From assembly GCA_039654915.1 (NCBI GenBank), contig CM077594.1, forward strand, positions 11,560,001 through 11,624,000: a DNA stretch of 64,000 nucleotides, given 5' to 3'. This DNA comes from Aquilaria yunnanensis. Lineage: Eukaryota > Streptophyta > Magnoliopsida > Malvales > Thymelaeaceae. The notes under the pieces are model-generated. The model ran no database searches. It saw only the letters and a program-made list of their open reading frames with translations, and was not told where the DNA came from. Positions 22,801-34,975 of the stretch are shown here, one piece after another. The translations under genes and the position numbers were made by a program. Each line of letters starts with the position of its first letter. Within the stretch, counting starts at the first letter, position 1.

Positions 22801-25384
22801 GTGAAATTTTCTGATAGTTGTTTGAAAAAAATTCTTCGATGAACATATTTTTGCTTAAAATTGCTAGCCAAATTAAAATTTCTAGAATTTAATTTTTCTG
22901 AAGAACATTTTCTCATGGTTATTTGTTGAAAACTTTCAACAGGATATTTCCAATAACTAGCAGTTGGAAATGTTGTCCTACAACATTTTCAATGAATACC
23001 TGTAAAAAATTTTGCGGTGGACATTTTTTTGCTCAAAATTGTCCGCTAAAATGAAATTAAAAAATTTTGCAGTGGACACTTTTCTGCTCAAAATTGTCCG
23101 CTAAAACGAAATTTCTTGAACTTGATATTTTCAATGGTCCATTTCCTATTTGTATTTGTTTGAAAATTAAATATTTCTCTTTTAAATTCCCCGCTAGGAA
23201 TTGAAATATTTGACTTTGAATTTTCATATGGCCAATTTCTGAAATTTTCCTTCCACTTCCACCATTATAAAACTATCATTTCCTATCAAAACCTCATTTT
23301 TTTCTGCAATTTTTCTTCTTTTTCTCACATAATTTTCTTCACCCCTACCAGAAACTAAAATTTATTCTTTCTTCTTCTTCTTCTTTCTCCCTTCATCTTT
23401 TTCTTATCATTACCTTCTTCTTTCTTCTCTCATATCATTCTTATTCTTATTTTTCTTCTTCTTATCATCTTCTTTTGCTTGTTCTTTTGCTTGTTCTTCT
23501 TCCTCCATCCTCTTTCTCACATCTTGTACTTATTTTTCTTCTTCTTCCTTCCCAATCTAGATATTCCTCCCAATATTGTTCTTTCTTCTTCTTCTTCTTC
23601 TTCTTCTTCTTTCCCTCTTTCTCACTAAATTTTTTTTTCCCATTTCTTTCTCACCATTTTGGTTGCATATTTGCCCATAAAAAAAAAAAAAAAAGAAAAC
23701 TTGTTTTCTAGAAAAAAAAAAAAAACATTTTTCAACATGGCTATCTATCAAAAAATTTTATGGCCACCATTGTTAAAAATTTTGACAGCTGAAGCCATTG
23801 GAACCACCTTCTAGTAGCAACTATTCATGGGCCCCTTTTTATGGTTAGCCATTGAAAATTCTGATGTCAACCATTGAATTTTTTTTTTACTTGGCTAAAC
23901 GTGAAGGATGTATTTGACAGTATTCTGTCGGAAAATGTCATTTTGGATGGTTACCTATAGGGAATAACAATTTTTCTATTAGTGGTATTATATTAGGGGT
24001 AAATAACCCATCAAAGGTTGTTAATTATCAGAAATTTTTTTTGCTTTGATATATGTTGACCTTCAAACGCATTCAATTTAGTTCTAATTTTACTTATTTT
24101 GACCTAAATTGAATAAATCTCGGATTAGAGTCTAGCTAAAACTGTAATATCTTAACATGATTTATGCCTGAATTACATATCTTTAGTGAAGAATTAGGGT
24201 GATAAATGATGGGCTTTACTTGCCATGTATGGCTGAACAAAACTCATGTTGAAAGGTAAAAAGCTCACCTTGTGGCTGTGTTAAAAAAAAAAACGAGAGA
24301 ATTGATTACGAGGGTATATTCCCTCGGGTTCTTAGGCCCTTCTTGATTAAGCTCATTCTAGCCATTTCGCACATATATGGATGACGAGCTCTACCAAATG
24401 CTCAAACTTTTTGTAATTTCGAGAAAATGTTGAAATGACGTAGCATTATACCTCCCTATAAACACTTAAACATAGAGATGTTGTTAGGATATTAAGATAT
24501 GCATTATAAGACTTAGTTTTGGACATTTCATCCAAAATCATTAAGATCATATCTAAATTCAAAAGTATTGCAAAGTAATTATGTTATTTAAGTAACTTTA
24601 AAAAAAAATGTACTATCAATATTTGTATTATTTTAAAATTTTTTGGAAAATGACGTACATTTTTAGATGAGTGTACAATATATTCACACACAAAAGCAAA
24701 TATTGTACAAATTTTTTTTTTTTTTTGGGTTTCCCAAGGTATCCACATGGAGAGGTGGCGGAACTAATCAACAGAAGCGGGCACCATTTACAACCAAGAG
24801 AGTACAAATCTTATTCCTTTTGCTTTTCGCTGCTGTAGCCTTTCTCTATATTGCTCGAGAGAGTAAACAATGATATAAAAGTATATTCTCGTACACAGGC
24901 GGACAGAATGAAATCTAATTCCTTCCGGTTTTGTTGCTACAGCTCTGTTTATCGGCATCCAGGTCGAGAAGAAATTCCAGAAGAGGTCGATGTTATTGTT
25001 TTCGGTGGTGTTCTACTTGAAATTGTTAGCGGGAAACGAGCTGTAGACGTCCTAGAAAGCGGTGATGTTGTGTTGGATAAGGTAACCAACTATTCTTGTT
25101 GATTCATAAAGATTAATTTAGACTAGGAATAACATATGTTGGGTTTACAAATGCAGAAATTAATGTCAAAAACAGAGGGCTTGCTGTTGGATTTAGTTGA
25201 CTCTGAGTTACGGAGTTACAATAGAGAGGAAGCTTACATGGTGCTGAAATTGGCAGTGATGTGCGTGGGTCGCATGGCCCGATTCCGACCCAGCATGAGT
25301 CAGGCTGTGAACGTGCTCGAAGGTCAAATGACGATCGAAACACTTTCTGCATATATTGCTTGGGGAAAATCAACTTTTATTTGA
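19895..25384 (+). CDS. Membrane-anchored receptor-like pseudokinase, copy 2
   Basis: This is a tandem paralogue of the preceding gene with the same exon phases. Exons 19895-19964, 20050-20165, 20318-20534, 20790-20997, 24943-25081 and 25157-25384 join into 325 uninterrupted codons. It has an N-terminal hydrophobic segment (MLLVFLMIFVIWW), the glycine loop GEGRFG (53-58), VAVK Lys75, HGN (171-173) in place of HRD, Asn178, and DVR (191-193) in place of DFG. The APE region is more eroded than in copy 1 (RHPGREE) and the following DVFGFG reads DVIVFGG. The C-lobe ends MSQAVNVLEGQ, as in LRR-VIII-2 kinases. Intron 4 is 3.9 kb and contains a decayed repeat of exon 4, an antisense LINE fragment and a small CACTA element. 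A large CACTA element begins 175 bp after the stop. No expression evidence is available. Confidence 0.68.
21025..21181 (+). pseudogene. Decayed second copy of pseudokinase exon 4
   Basis: The sequence repeats the second half of exon 4: TATCTTCATAGTTACTCAGG corresponds to YLHSY, followed by frames matching VIHTGNL, ILL-DERWE and ARLTNI. It ends with a donor-like CCAGGGTAAGT and then the same intron flank seen after exon 4 of copy 1. A frameshift in the middle makes it unusable as a clean exon. It is a partial tandem duplication inside copy 2. Confidence 0.75.
21980..22640 (-). pseudogene. LINE reverse transcriptase C-terminal fragment, decayed
   Basis: Minus-strand frames show a broken series typical of the C-terminal end of plant non-LTR retrotransposon polyproteins (the zf-RVT region): LGTKHLLILKLFWSISKKQD, FYIKWLLSYY, SIWKSPSDS, LLTWKAPKEGLF, KLQNWDISLPSRCYLGGSIE. 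Several stops and frameshifts interrupt it. The 3' end would lie toward 21.3-21.8 kb, where T-rich runs on the plus strand (for example 21361-21380) may be the remnant poly(A). It lies antisense within intron 4 of pseudokinase copy 2. Confidence 0.6.
22686..23984. mobile_element. Small non-autonomous CACTA element
   Basis: The ends read CACTACTAAAATTTTCTATT on the left and, reverse-complemented, CACTAATAGAAAAATTGTTA on the right. They are flanked by a 3-bp duplication GTA (22683-22685 and 23985-23987). There is no transposase. The interior holds a duplicated unit of about 53 bp (near 23008 and 23060, 'gtggacatttttttgctcaa'-like) and a long pyrimidine tract. It lies in intron 4 of pseudokinase copy 2. 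Confidence 0.85.
23340..23640. repeat. Pyrimidine-rich TTC microsatellite tract
   Basis: A 300-bp C/T-dominated stretch on the plus strand with a (TTC)n run near 23580-23611, inside the small CACTA element. Phe/Ser-rich frames here are compositional artefacts. Confidence 0.85.
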
Positions 25385-26297
25385 GATTGCCGGTCCTCAC
25401 CGTATTTTTCCTTTTATCTACTTTCTTTTTTCCTGTTCTTTCTTTGGTGGAAATCAAGCTTGATTTATGAATCTGCCCTTGTCACTTTAATCATAACCCC
25501 ATTATTCATTGTATTTATGAGGTCCAAGGTTTGTGTATTAGATATGTGTGCGTCAATTCACTACTAAAATAACCGACTTTACCAACTGCCATTTACTAAC
25601 GTGCAGCAGTTGGTATTCGATATGTTGGAAAAATTTTTACCAACGCGCAACTAATAACACGTTGGTAAATTTCAACGTATACACGTTGGTAAAATACACG
25701 TTGTTAATTACCAACGGTCATTTAAAGGACTCGGTTTCCATCGTGTAGTTGTAGTTACCAACTGTCAGTAGTTGGTAATTTACCAACTGCCGGCCGTTGG
25801 GCAGTTGGTAAGTTACCAACGGCTGACAGTTGGTAACTTACCAACTGTTGATAGTTGGTAACTTGGCAGTTGGTAATTACCAACTGTCGGAAGTTGGTAA
25901 GGTTGCTGTTATGAAGCCGTTGGTACTGACCCTTCGCGGAAGTTGGTTTGTTTCACATTTGCGCGTTCGTTATGTATATTAAACGTTCCAGGTTTCGGTT
26001 GTTTCGTATTTTTCCCTGTTTCAATCCACATTCAAAAGTAAAATACCAATTCAAAAGTACGCCCGGCTTTACTCAGCAATAAACATTACACAACTATGCC
26101 AACGTAATTAAAATAAAATATTCTCAACTATAGCATAATTAAAGCAATAACAGATATGTCTGAAAGAAAGCATTCAACATTCAACGGCTTACACATTTCA
26201 TAAATATCAAGTCAGTCTGATTTAGGTCTAAAAATAATTATGTCTAGGGCTCTAACATAAGAACTGCAGAAATGCGCTAACCTGTTGATGACACCCA

Positions 26298-27955
26298 TCA
26301 CGGAGTCCCGACTATCTCCTCATCCTCTGACTCCGAGTCATCAGGATAATGTGAAACTGGTTGTGCCGGCGGGCATGGAAGGTATAGCGAACGACAAATA
26401 ATCTCCAACTTAGCCCGGTTTGCCTCAAATGCAGTTTTCTGAGCCTCCATCTCTGCTCTCTGTCTCCTCTTAATCCTCTCGAGCTTCCTCTCGTACTCCG
26501 CATCCCTTCGCGCATTCCCCTCCGCCATCATCTTCTGTACTTGCTCATTAAATTGCGGTGTCTGTGTGATGTCAATAGGCAGGATGAGACCTGGCTGTCG
26601 GCGTCCCGGTATAGCACACTGCTCAGATCCTAATCCAAATACCCGGCCTCTCCTTCTACCGCCAGATGCGGTACTAATGATTGCTAGTTCATCAATGGCC
26701 TCTATTCCATCCTCTTGCTGTGTTTGCTCCTCAATCTCTGCACTGATACGAGTCTACAGCAACGTCATAAAATACATTTAGTCATGTCATAATTTGTAAA
26801 ACATAGTAATTAAGTTAAGAATATTCTGCAACCAAACGACTTTTACTACTTACAGCAACTTCTTCACAGCGCTTACTAACATATTTCCCATTCTTCATTT
26901 TATGTGTCGCTTGAAGGACTTTAAACAAGCCAGAGTCCTTCTTCTCAGGATCTTTCTTTCTCTATTTGAATGAAAACTAACATTAATATGTTACAATATT
27001 TCATTAGTATCTGAACTGTTGTTTGAAAGAACATTAAAGCATACATACCATTTGCTCTCGATGTGCAGACATCGAGATAGATCCCCCAGCATATGTCGCG
27101 TTGCAAGAGCCAGACTGTGAATCCTCGTCAGTCATTGTTGCTCGCATTGCCTTGAACTTCGCGGACTTCTGAATGAACTCAGGACTCGCCTAATATGCCT
27201 CCATCTCCGCATATGCAGCATCTGACATAAAGTTCGCCTTTGCTCGACGTTTAACCGGATCTTTCACACGCCGAATTTCTGACATCATGCTTCTGTAATG
27301 CTGTGCTCCCAATACATTCCAATCCCGATACACCTCATTATGGTGTATGGGATCCCACTCACAGCTCCTCTGTACAGGTTAATATGTTTAAACTATTAGC
27401 ATGGGAAAATACCATTCTATATCTTATAACATTATTACATCATTATCATAGTAATATTATTGTCATACCTCAAAAACACGCCACCATTACTGCAGGTCTG
27501 ATGGAGAGAAGGAGGACCAATCAGAATATGGCTTGAAATGTGTGGTGAAACATGGTGTCACTAACCGTGTCGCCACAGCTGGAATGAATCTGTGACGTTT
27601 AAATTATCGGACTTAAGTTTCAAAGAATGATTCCATGTAAAGTATTCTCTCACTAATATTAATACTTGTGTCTGGTATTTATCACTTACGTGTTACCATG
27701 TGGGGATATCCTCATCCGCGGTCGACCTGCTGTCTGTGACATCGATGATGGGATGTCATTAATATGTATATCATCATCTGAGGGATAGGTCGTCACTATG
27801 GGGTGCCTCAGGTGCCGCGCAGCAGATCCATGTCCAGATGGCGTGCCTCCACCGCCGTCAGCTCGGTGCTCATGTGAGGGGACCTGCGTGGGTGGCACTG
27901 TTGTTCCCTGCGTCTCCACACTGACATGCTCCTGTGGCCGGGATGAAGAACCCAT
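26298..27955 (-). pseudogene. TNPA-like / Ptta En-Spm accessory protein, CACTA copy A
   Basis: This multi-exon minus-strand gene begins MGSSSRPQEHVSVETQGTTV. Further exons encode AVATRLVTPCFTTHFKPYSD, a Ptta/En-Spm core (WDPIHHNEVYRDWNVLG, SEIRRVKDPVKRRAKANF, SPEFIQKSAKFKAMR), then KKDSGLFKVLQATHKMKNGK. The last exon is a charged coiled coil (RRDAEYERKLERIKRRQRAE) ending in an acidic ESEDEEIVGTP. Exon ends carry GTAAGT/GTATGT-type donors. Two nonsense changes relative to copy B are visible: TAA at 27487-27489 (Gln) and TAG at 27190-27192 (Trp), both C-to-T type on one strand. In En/Spm-type elements this class of protein binds subterminal repeats. Confidence 0.8.
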
Positions 27956-28176
27956 CTTATGTCATTCATTAAGTATTGGTTTCATTACCTCCTTAAACTG
28001 TGCAAATGGTCCTTTCCCAGGTCGGCGTTTATACATGTTATCCCCTTTACGAGGCATCTGCATTTATTTTTCGGTAAGTTGGTGAATTAAACATAACATA
28101 AACGTACTCAAATATTTCCATGACATGCATAAAAATTACAGGTTACCATTGTTCCTAATACATGTTATCTAATCAT

Positions 28177-31100
28177 TCATTTAGACCCACTGCTGTCATT
28201 CGACTTAAACTCCTCGGACTCTTCAGAGTCACTGTCATTTGATATAAACTCCTCACCATCCTCTGTCTCGCCATTAGATCCCCCCTCCTCAAGTACATCT
28301 TCTTCAATAGCATCACCGACACCCGGGTCAGCTAACTCCTCAATTGGGTCATCTTCAATTCTTTGACAATTAACAGATGCACTGTCTTGATACACGTCAT
28401 CCGTGTCCATAACTGCAGCCTGTATTATCCATCGAGGTTTTATCTTCATAACAGCTGACCACCCGTTTCTTTCACGTGACTTACTCGGATATCGTGTGTA
28501 GTAAACTTGGTCAGCCTGTGATGCTAGAATGAAAGGATCAAACTTCTGATATCTGCGGCTATTCCGGATCTCAACTAACCCAAACTATTTATGCATTCGA
28601 GTTCCACGTTCAGGTGTTGGGTCAAACCAGTTGCACCTAAACAAGACAACATTCTTATGCGGAAAGCCGGGATATTCAAGTTGAATGACTTCTTCTAATA
28701 TACCATAAAAATCACATTCAACTTCACTTGCACCCGTGCTGCATATGCATACTCCACTATTAAATGTTGATTTGTCCTTCCCCCATTCACTTATGTGAAA
28801 CTTGTACCCATTTGTGAAATACACCGGCCATGTCTGAACTCGCCGTGAGGGCCCACATGCAACATCCCACAAGATGGTATCGACAATATTGTTACCTGGG
28901 TCATCAACCTATGTAAAACATATTTCAATTTAGGACAACATATATGGAGACTTTTATAACTTAACATATTACAATACATTCTGTCCTAAAAGCACACGTA
29001 CATATTGTCGGAGCCAGGCTGAGAAATTGTTTTCAATGTGTATGTCCATCTCGGACATTGTTATCTCAGGTGCAGTTTCCCTGACCATGTCCACAAACAT
29101 ACTGTGGCCAATAACAGAAACAATAAAAGTATGTTAGTTTTGTTTGATGAGTAGTACTGAATTTTTACATAGTCAATGTTGGAATGTCTTTACATGACTG
29201 ATGACTTACTTTAGGTATGGCCTGATCTGAGCACAGTTTAGAAGAACGTATGTGGTTGCAAGTCTGAGTTCATCGTCCGTGAGGAATCTATAGCGGCATG
29301 CACCATATGGTCGTCCCGGAAAAGTGAATATGGTCCACAAGTCACCATTACATTGGACAGAACCACCATCGTCATTTCTTGGTACGCGATTCATCATTGA
29401 GGGAACATGGGACTCAAAGTAATGAGAGCAAAAGATGGAAGTTTCCTCTATAAGGTATGCTTCACATATCGATCCCTCAACATGAGCAGTATTAGAAACC
29501 TTCATTTTTAGGTCATGCATGCACCGCTCAAATTTATACATCAATCGGTACTGAACAGGTCTTCCAACCCTTGCTTCAAAGGGCAAGTGAACTGGGAGAT
29601 GCTCCATGACATCAAAAAACCCTGGAGAGAAAATTCTCTCAAGCTTACAAATTATAATTGGAATATTTTCCTCCAATGCAAACAACTAATTTTCATGCAA
29701 CTCTGGAGAGCACAAGTCTCTAAAGAATAGGCTTAACTCCGTTAATGGCTTCCAAATATTGTCGGGTAGCGCTTCGAGGGCAATGGGGAGAAGCCTTTGC
29801 ATCATAACGTGGCAATCATGACTTTTCATACCATACATATTGCAACTAGCTGTATCAACACATCTCCCAAGATTCGAGGCATATCCATCAGGGAGTCGTA
29901 ATGATTTTACCCAGGCGATCACATCTTGCCTTTGGTTAACATCCAATGTGAACCTCGCCTTTGGTTTGAATGAACGACCATCATCAAGTGGAACCATGTT
30001 TAACTCCTGCCAATTACAATAAATTTCTAGGTCCTTCCGTGCTTTCACATTATCTTTCGTTTTGTTCTTAACATCCATCACAGTATTCCATATATTCTCA
30101 AACACGTTCTTCTCAATATGCATAACATCAAGATTATGTCGTATTAAGTTCGTGGCCCAATATGGTAACTCCCAGAAAATGCTTCGCTTCGTCCAATTAT
30201 GTGATTTCCCATAATCACACGGTCGATTTTTTGGACCATCGTTACCAACTGATGGTATCCATGAGATTCTTTCAAATATATCTTCACCTGATAAGCGCGG
30301 AGGAGGCAATGACTTTTCTGATTTCCCTTTCTTAAAGCAAGTACAATTCCTTCTATATGGGTGGTTCCGGGGGAGGAATTGCCAATGATAGTCGAAAAAA
30401 GAAAATTTCCCGCCATACTTAAGTTGGAATGCCTTACTTTCACCCATACAAATAGGGCAAGACAATCACCCATGTGTCATCCACCCTGATAGCATGCCAT
30501 AAGCCGGAAAGTCATTTATGGTCCACATTAATGCTGCTCGCAGAATAAAATTTTGTTTCAATGACACATCCCATGTTTCGACGCCATCAAACCACAGATG
30601 CCGTAGCTCGTCTATGAGAGGTTGTAGATAAACATCAATCTTATGATTTGGGCTACGTGGACCTGGAATCAGCAACGAAAGGAACATGTAGGGTTTTTTC
30701 ATCACATCCAAGGGGGCAAATTATACGGAGTAACGATCACTGGCCAACAAGAGTATTGTTTCCCAGATGCTCCAAAAGGTGTAAATCCATCGGCACACAA
30801 ACCCAATCTGACATTTCGTGGTTCCGAAGCAAACCATGGGTAGGTCTGATCAAAATGTTTCCAAGCTTCACCATCTGATGGATGTTTTAACACACCTGGG
30901 ACCTGTGTTTGCTCCTTATACCACCTCATCTGCTCAGTTGTTGCCAATGACGCAAATAAGCGTTGCAGACGAGGGCTTAGTGGTAAATAATGCATGGTTT
31001 TCCTCGGTCGATCTTTACCACGACCTCCCTTTTTTGGCTTATATCTCTCAGACCCACTGTACTTACAAATACGATTGGTACTGTCATCTTTCCAGAACAA

Positions 31101-31790
31101 CATACAATCATTCACACAGACGTCAATCTTCTTGTGAGACAGACCCAACTGGGAAACTAATTTCTTAGTTTCATACCAATTTGATGGCATCTTACTATCT
31201 GTTGGTTGAGTCTCCTTCATTAGTTGGGCAATGCCATTAAAGCATCCTCGTAACATGTGATACTCAGACTTAAGATTCAAAAGGCGGACAGCAGCCGATA
31301 ACTCAAAATGACTTTCGCACCCATCCCATAAAGGAGTTGATGCTGAATTCAAAAGATTAAAAAAATTTTGAGCACTTTCATTCGGCTCAACAACATTGTC
31401 TTCCGGAAATTGATTGTAACTAGGGCCAACGGCATCTAATACCATCCTTTCATATGGATTCGTCGAACACCCCGGGTCAAACTCCCTAAACCCACCCACA
31501 CCTGGAGCCATATCTGATGCTTCATTAAATGGCTCACCATGAGCGGTCCAATTCAAGTAAAAAGGCGTAAACCCCCATTTGTACAGATGAACTCTGACCT
31601 CATCAGCCTGATTAAACCGCAAATTTTTACACTTCTGACAAGGACAGCGAATGCATAACCCGCTCATAGTTTCAGGGTGGGATACAACAAATGATATAAA
31701 TTCTTCTACCCCGGCCTCCCACTGTTGTGTGTAACCAGTTCGGCCAGGCAAGAAACGGTTACTGTACATCCAACTACGGGCGGATTCCAT
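28177..31790 (-). pseudogene. TNP2 (TNPD) transposase with DUF4216, CACTA copy A
   Basis: The gene runs from MESARSWMYSNRFLPGRTGY (transposase-associated domain, Cys-rich CIRCPCQKCKNLRF), through WKDDSTNRICKYSGSERYKP and the Tnp2 core (FTPFGASGKQYSCWPVIVTPYNLPP; DVMHIEKNVFENIWNTVMDV), a DUF4218-like part (MMQRLLPIALEALPDNIW, ELSLFFRDLC, EGSICEAYLIEE), and a DUF4216 domain (FTNGYKFHISEWGKDKSTFN, GFPHKNVVLFRCNWFD) to an acidic tail. Exons 29210 upstream, 29101-29002 and 28908-28177 join in phase. Lesions are a 1-nt deletion near 30701-30706, TGA at 30466-30468, TAG at 29686-29688 and TAG at 28585-28587. Copy B is intact at each of these sites. Confidence 0.9.
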
Positions 31791-33235
31791 TACACAAAGA
31801 ATCTGTTCGTAATCATAAACACCTCAACCTATTAAATGATATACGAACTCAAGTTTATGGTTGAGTTAGTAAAAATAACACAAGTATGCTTCGGCGTTTA
31901 CGTACTCAAGTTTACAGTATTCTTAGGTAGACAAAGTTTATTCTCAATCTAGTTGTTGTTATGATTAACCTACGGTCATCATTATTGTTCTTATTGTAGT
32001 CATTACTGTCCGTGTTCTTAGTACTTAAATTCATAATTTTTAATTGATAGTTTATTACATATAGGATTTACTAGCTACAAAAGGTAATTAATAAAGAAAC
32101 TTAATGTTTACCTTAAGAGATGGTAACTATCCTGATTATTCCTTTACTCGTTGAGAGTTTTAAGGTTAGAGTTCTTTGGTTTATGATTTGAAGTACGAGC
32201 TTATAATTAAGGTACAGGTTAAGTCCAGAGTTTTGAAAAGATGGGGATTATTTGGGTTCAGATTTATGTTATAACGTTTATGATAAAGTACAAATTACTG
32301 TTAAGATTAGGGTCTAAGTTTATGTCTATTAGAGTTTAAACTTAGGTATAGGGTTCATACTGCTACGAGTATAGACTTATAGTTTAGGTTAGATTTCTTC
32401 GAATGACAGTGATTCCTCCTCTGCAGTGGTCCTAATTTATTTGTTTTAATATTTTATCTATTGGTCTCCAAATCCCTTTACGAGGTATTTTTTCTGCATT
32501 GTTATTGTCATATTACTAAAACATGGTGTTATTATAATGATTAAAGTTTTATTATCAATACACGATGACATAATATAACCATTTAACACTAAAGCACTCT
32601 AACTAAACCACTGTTGTGCCTACTACCATGTACTTATACAGATAATCATGCCATAAAATAATATACATAACGCACAAAGAAATTACATATTGACTATAAT
32701 ACAGAAGAAAAAATATGCACAGATAACAAATAATTAACATAAAAAGCATATTCAAATATAAAGCCACAGTGTTCATACCATAGTGAGAAGTATTTGCGTT
32801 TTATTACCAATATTAGTAATTAAAATAATTTCCCTTAAAATCTACCCGTTCTCAATTATACACGAAAAGAAATATAAACTAACCTCGAACGGCTGCAGGC
32901 CAATAACAGAAACGATGGGTACTTCTTCACGCTAGACAGATGCAGGGAAGAACTGAAAAAGGGGGACAAAAAACTTAATATCCTGGTAATATAAGAAATT
33001 TCTTCAAATGAAACAAAGTATCATTAATGTACACGATAAATTTAAACAAAATACGGTACGGAGATTATTATTTTTTTCATTATAGTTATGTATAACCGTC
33101 ATGACATAATCTTTTCTAAATAAACGCATCATTTATTTTAACTTATGTATAATTGTCTTGAATTGAGACATTTTTTTGCAAATTTCAGATAAGGCCAAAA
33201 CATATTTTGTACATATCTAGTATCATTAATGTGGG

Positions 33236-34975
33236 AATTGATGCAGTTCTTAACCAAAAAGGAAAATGAATTCCTTTCTCTTATTTAGTGAAAAATCTCT
33301 AACATCAACTTAAAAATGCATGTTTTGTTTTTGTTGTTTATAAGGCAAGGGAAAAAAATATAGAATATTAAACAAATATTAGGACACATGGTTAAGCCTT
33401 GGTTTTATTAGTAATGTCACATGATGGACCCCTGGTAAATGTTGGCAATAATTATCTTAAGATATATAATAACATGCTAATGGCTCAAGGGACAGGCTTA
33501 TGCCCGAGTTACTATGCCCATTGCAAGTCAAGACTTACAATAAGGTCAATTCAGTTTGCCACACGATAAGTATTGGCATTGACTTAAGCTATGATAGTAG
33601 CTTGGAAAAATTACTAAAGTCTTTTCTAATGTCAAGTTTTACAGTATGTTGCATTGCTTTTTCAGTTTTGCTAGAAATTAGACTTTACAGGCAGTTGTAG
33701 CTACCTGATGCTAGGTTCCACAGCTCAATTTTGCTGAAACCCATAAAGTAATTTAGTTCCAATCAAACCAAATTTAATGTAATGTGTTTAGTTGTAAAAT
33801 GACTAGTCTCCACAATTATCACAATTGAAAAACTAAAAGAGAGTTAGCTATTTTAGAGACACAATGTGGCATGTAAAGTTCCAATAATTCAATAATTTAA
33901 GAAAATAATCACTTTTTACGCAAAAACTGTTTTGAATTATTGATTAGTTCGACAAAAAAGGAACACTTTATGACAAAATAATTCTAGTTTCATACTTAAA
34001 GGTCCTTCTTCTCTATTAAGCTCCGATAGCATTAACAACTTATGTTAATAAACTTAAGGAGCTAGTAAATTTTTAATAAAATTTGTTCTTCCCGTTAAAT
34101 AAAAATTGTTAGTTTCGCCATACATTAGTCTTGCTTCTAAAAATAAGCAAGTTACTAGTATTATCATGGTCGACGCATGCAAGTGTTCACTAACTAGTTG
34201 ATCAAGAAGTAAATTTGGGTTTTTCGGGACAATGAAAGTATTATTACATTAAATTCTGAAAATTCGATATAATTATAGATTAATCAAGAACATTTATTTG
34301 ATCACATTGTATTGCATTAATCATAAATCCTCATTTGTTTTTTTGTTTCAGAAATGAGTTATTAAAAGTTCTAATGCAATAGTATATGGTTCAAGTGAAC
34401 ATTCCCTAATTAAAAGTGATCGAGTTTCATTTTAATTTTTCTTCATTATTAAGTATTTTAATTTGTTAGTTCATTATTTTAAAAATGAATCATAAAGAGA
34501 TGCCATAAAAAAGGGAACATAAAGAAGAAACATAGTAGCATCCACAAGAGTTGCACTCAGACACAGTACCAAAAAAATACTTATTATATTTACATAAACA
34601 AATTTAAATACATTGGATGGCAATATTTACAATTTTACGTTATAGGTGAGTTCGTGAGATTATTAATAATATGTTAAATACATTAAATGCATTTACTTCT
34701 AATAAACTTTATCTATCTAAATAATTTATATCTTTGTAAATTTACTAATAATTTCTATATCTATAATGGATTTTAATATTTATAAACCAATAGTTAATGC
34801 TTGTGATTAATATTAATATTAACTTGTTTAACATTTTATTCATTTTTCAATTACTTCAAAAAGAGAAGTATCATTTTTTTTAGAAAGATTTTAGCAAATC
34901 TAATTTTATTTTAAAAATTATTTTTCACCATATGAAAAAAATATAAATATTCTACAATATTTTTTCATTGCAAAA
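33236..34975. other. CACTA copy-A-specific filler
   Basis: Copies A and B align on both sides, but between 'catatctagt' and 'aaatgtaaatatactacc' copy A has about 1.74 kb and copy B about 0.74 kb of unrelated AT-rich DNA. I see no coding sequence or terminal repeats in the copy A segment. Confidence 0.6.

Noticed and set aside
23475..23751. Phe/Ser/Leu-rich frames in the TTC tract
   Set aside because: They are explained by the microsatellite composition of the small CACTA element.
29515..31168. Plus-strand frames antisense to the CACTA transposase genes
   Set aside because: They are shadows of the minus-strand TNP2 coding sequence and recur identically in both copies for that reason.
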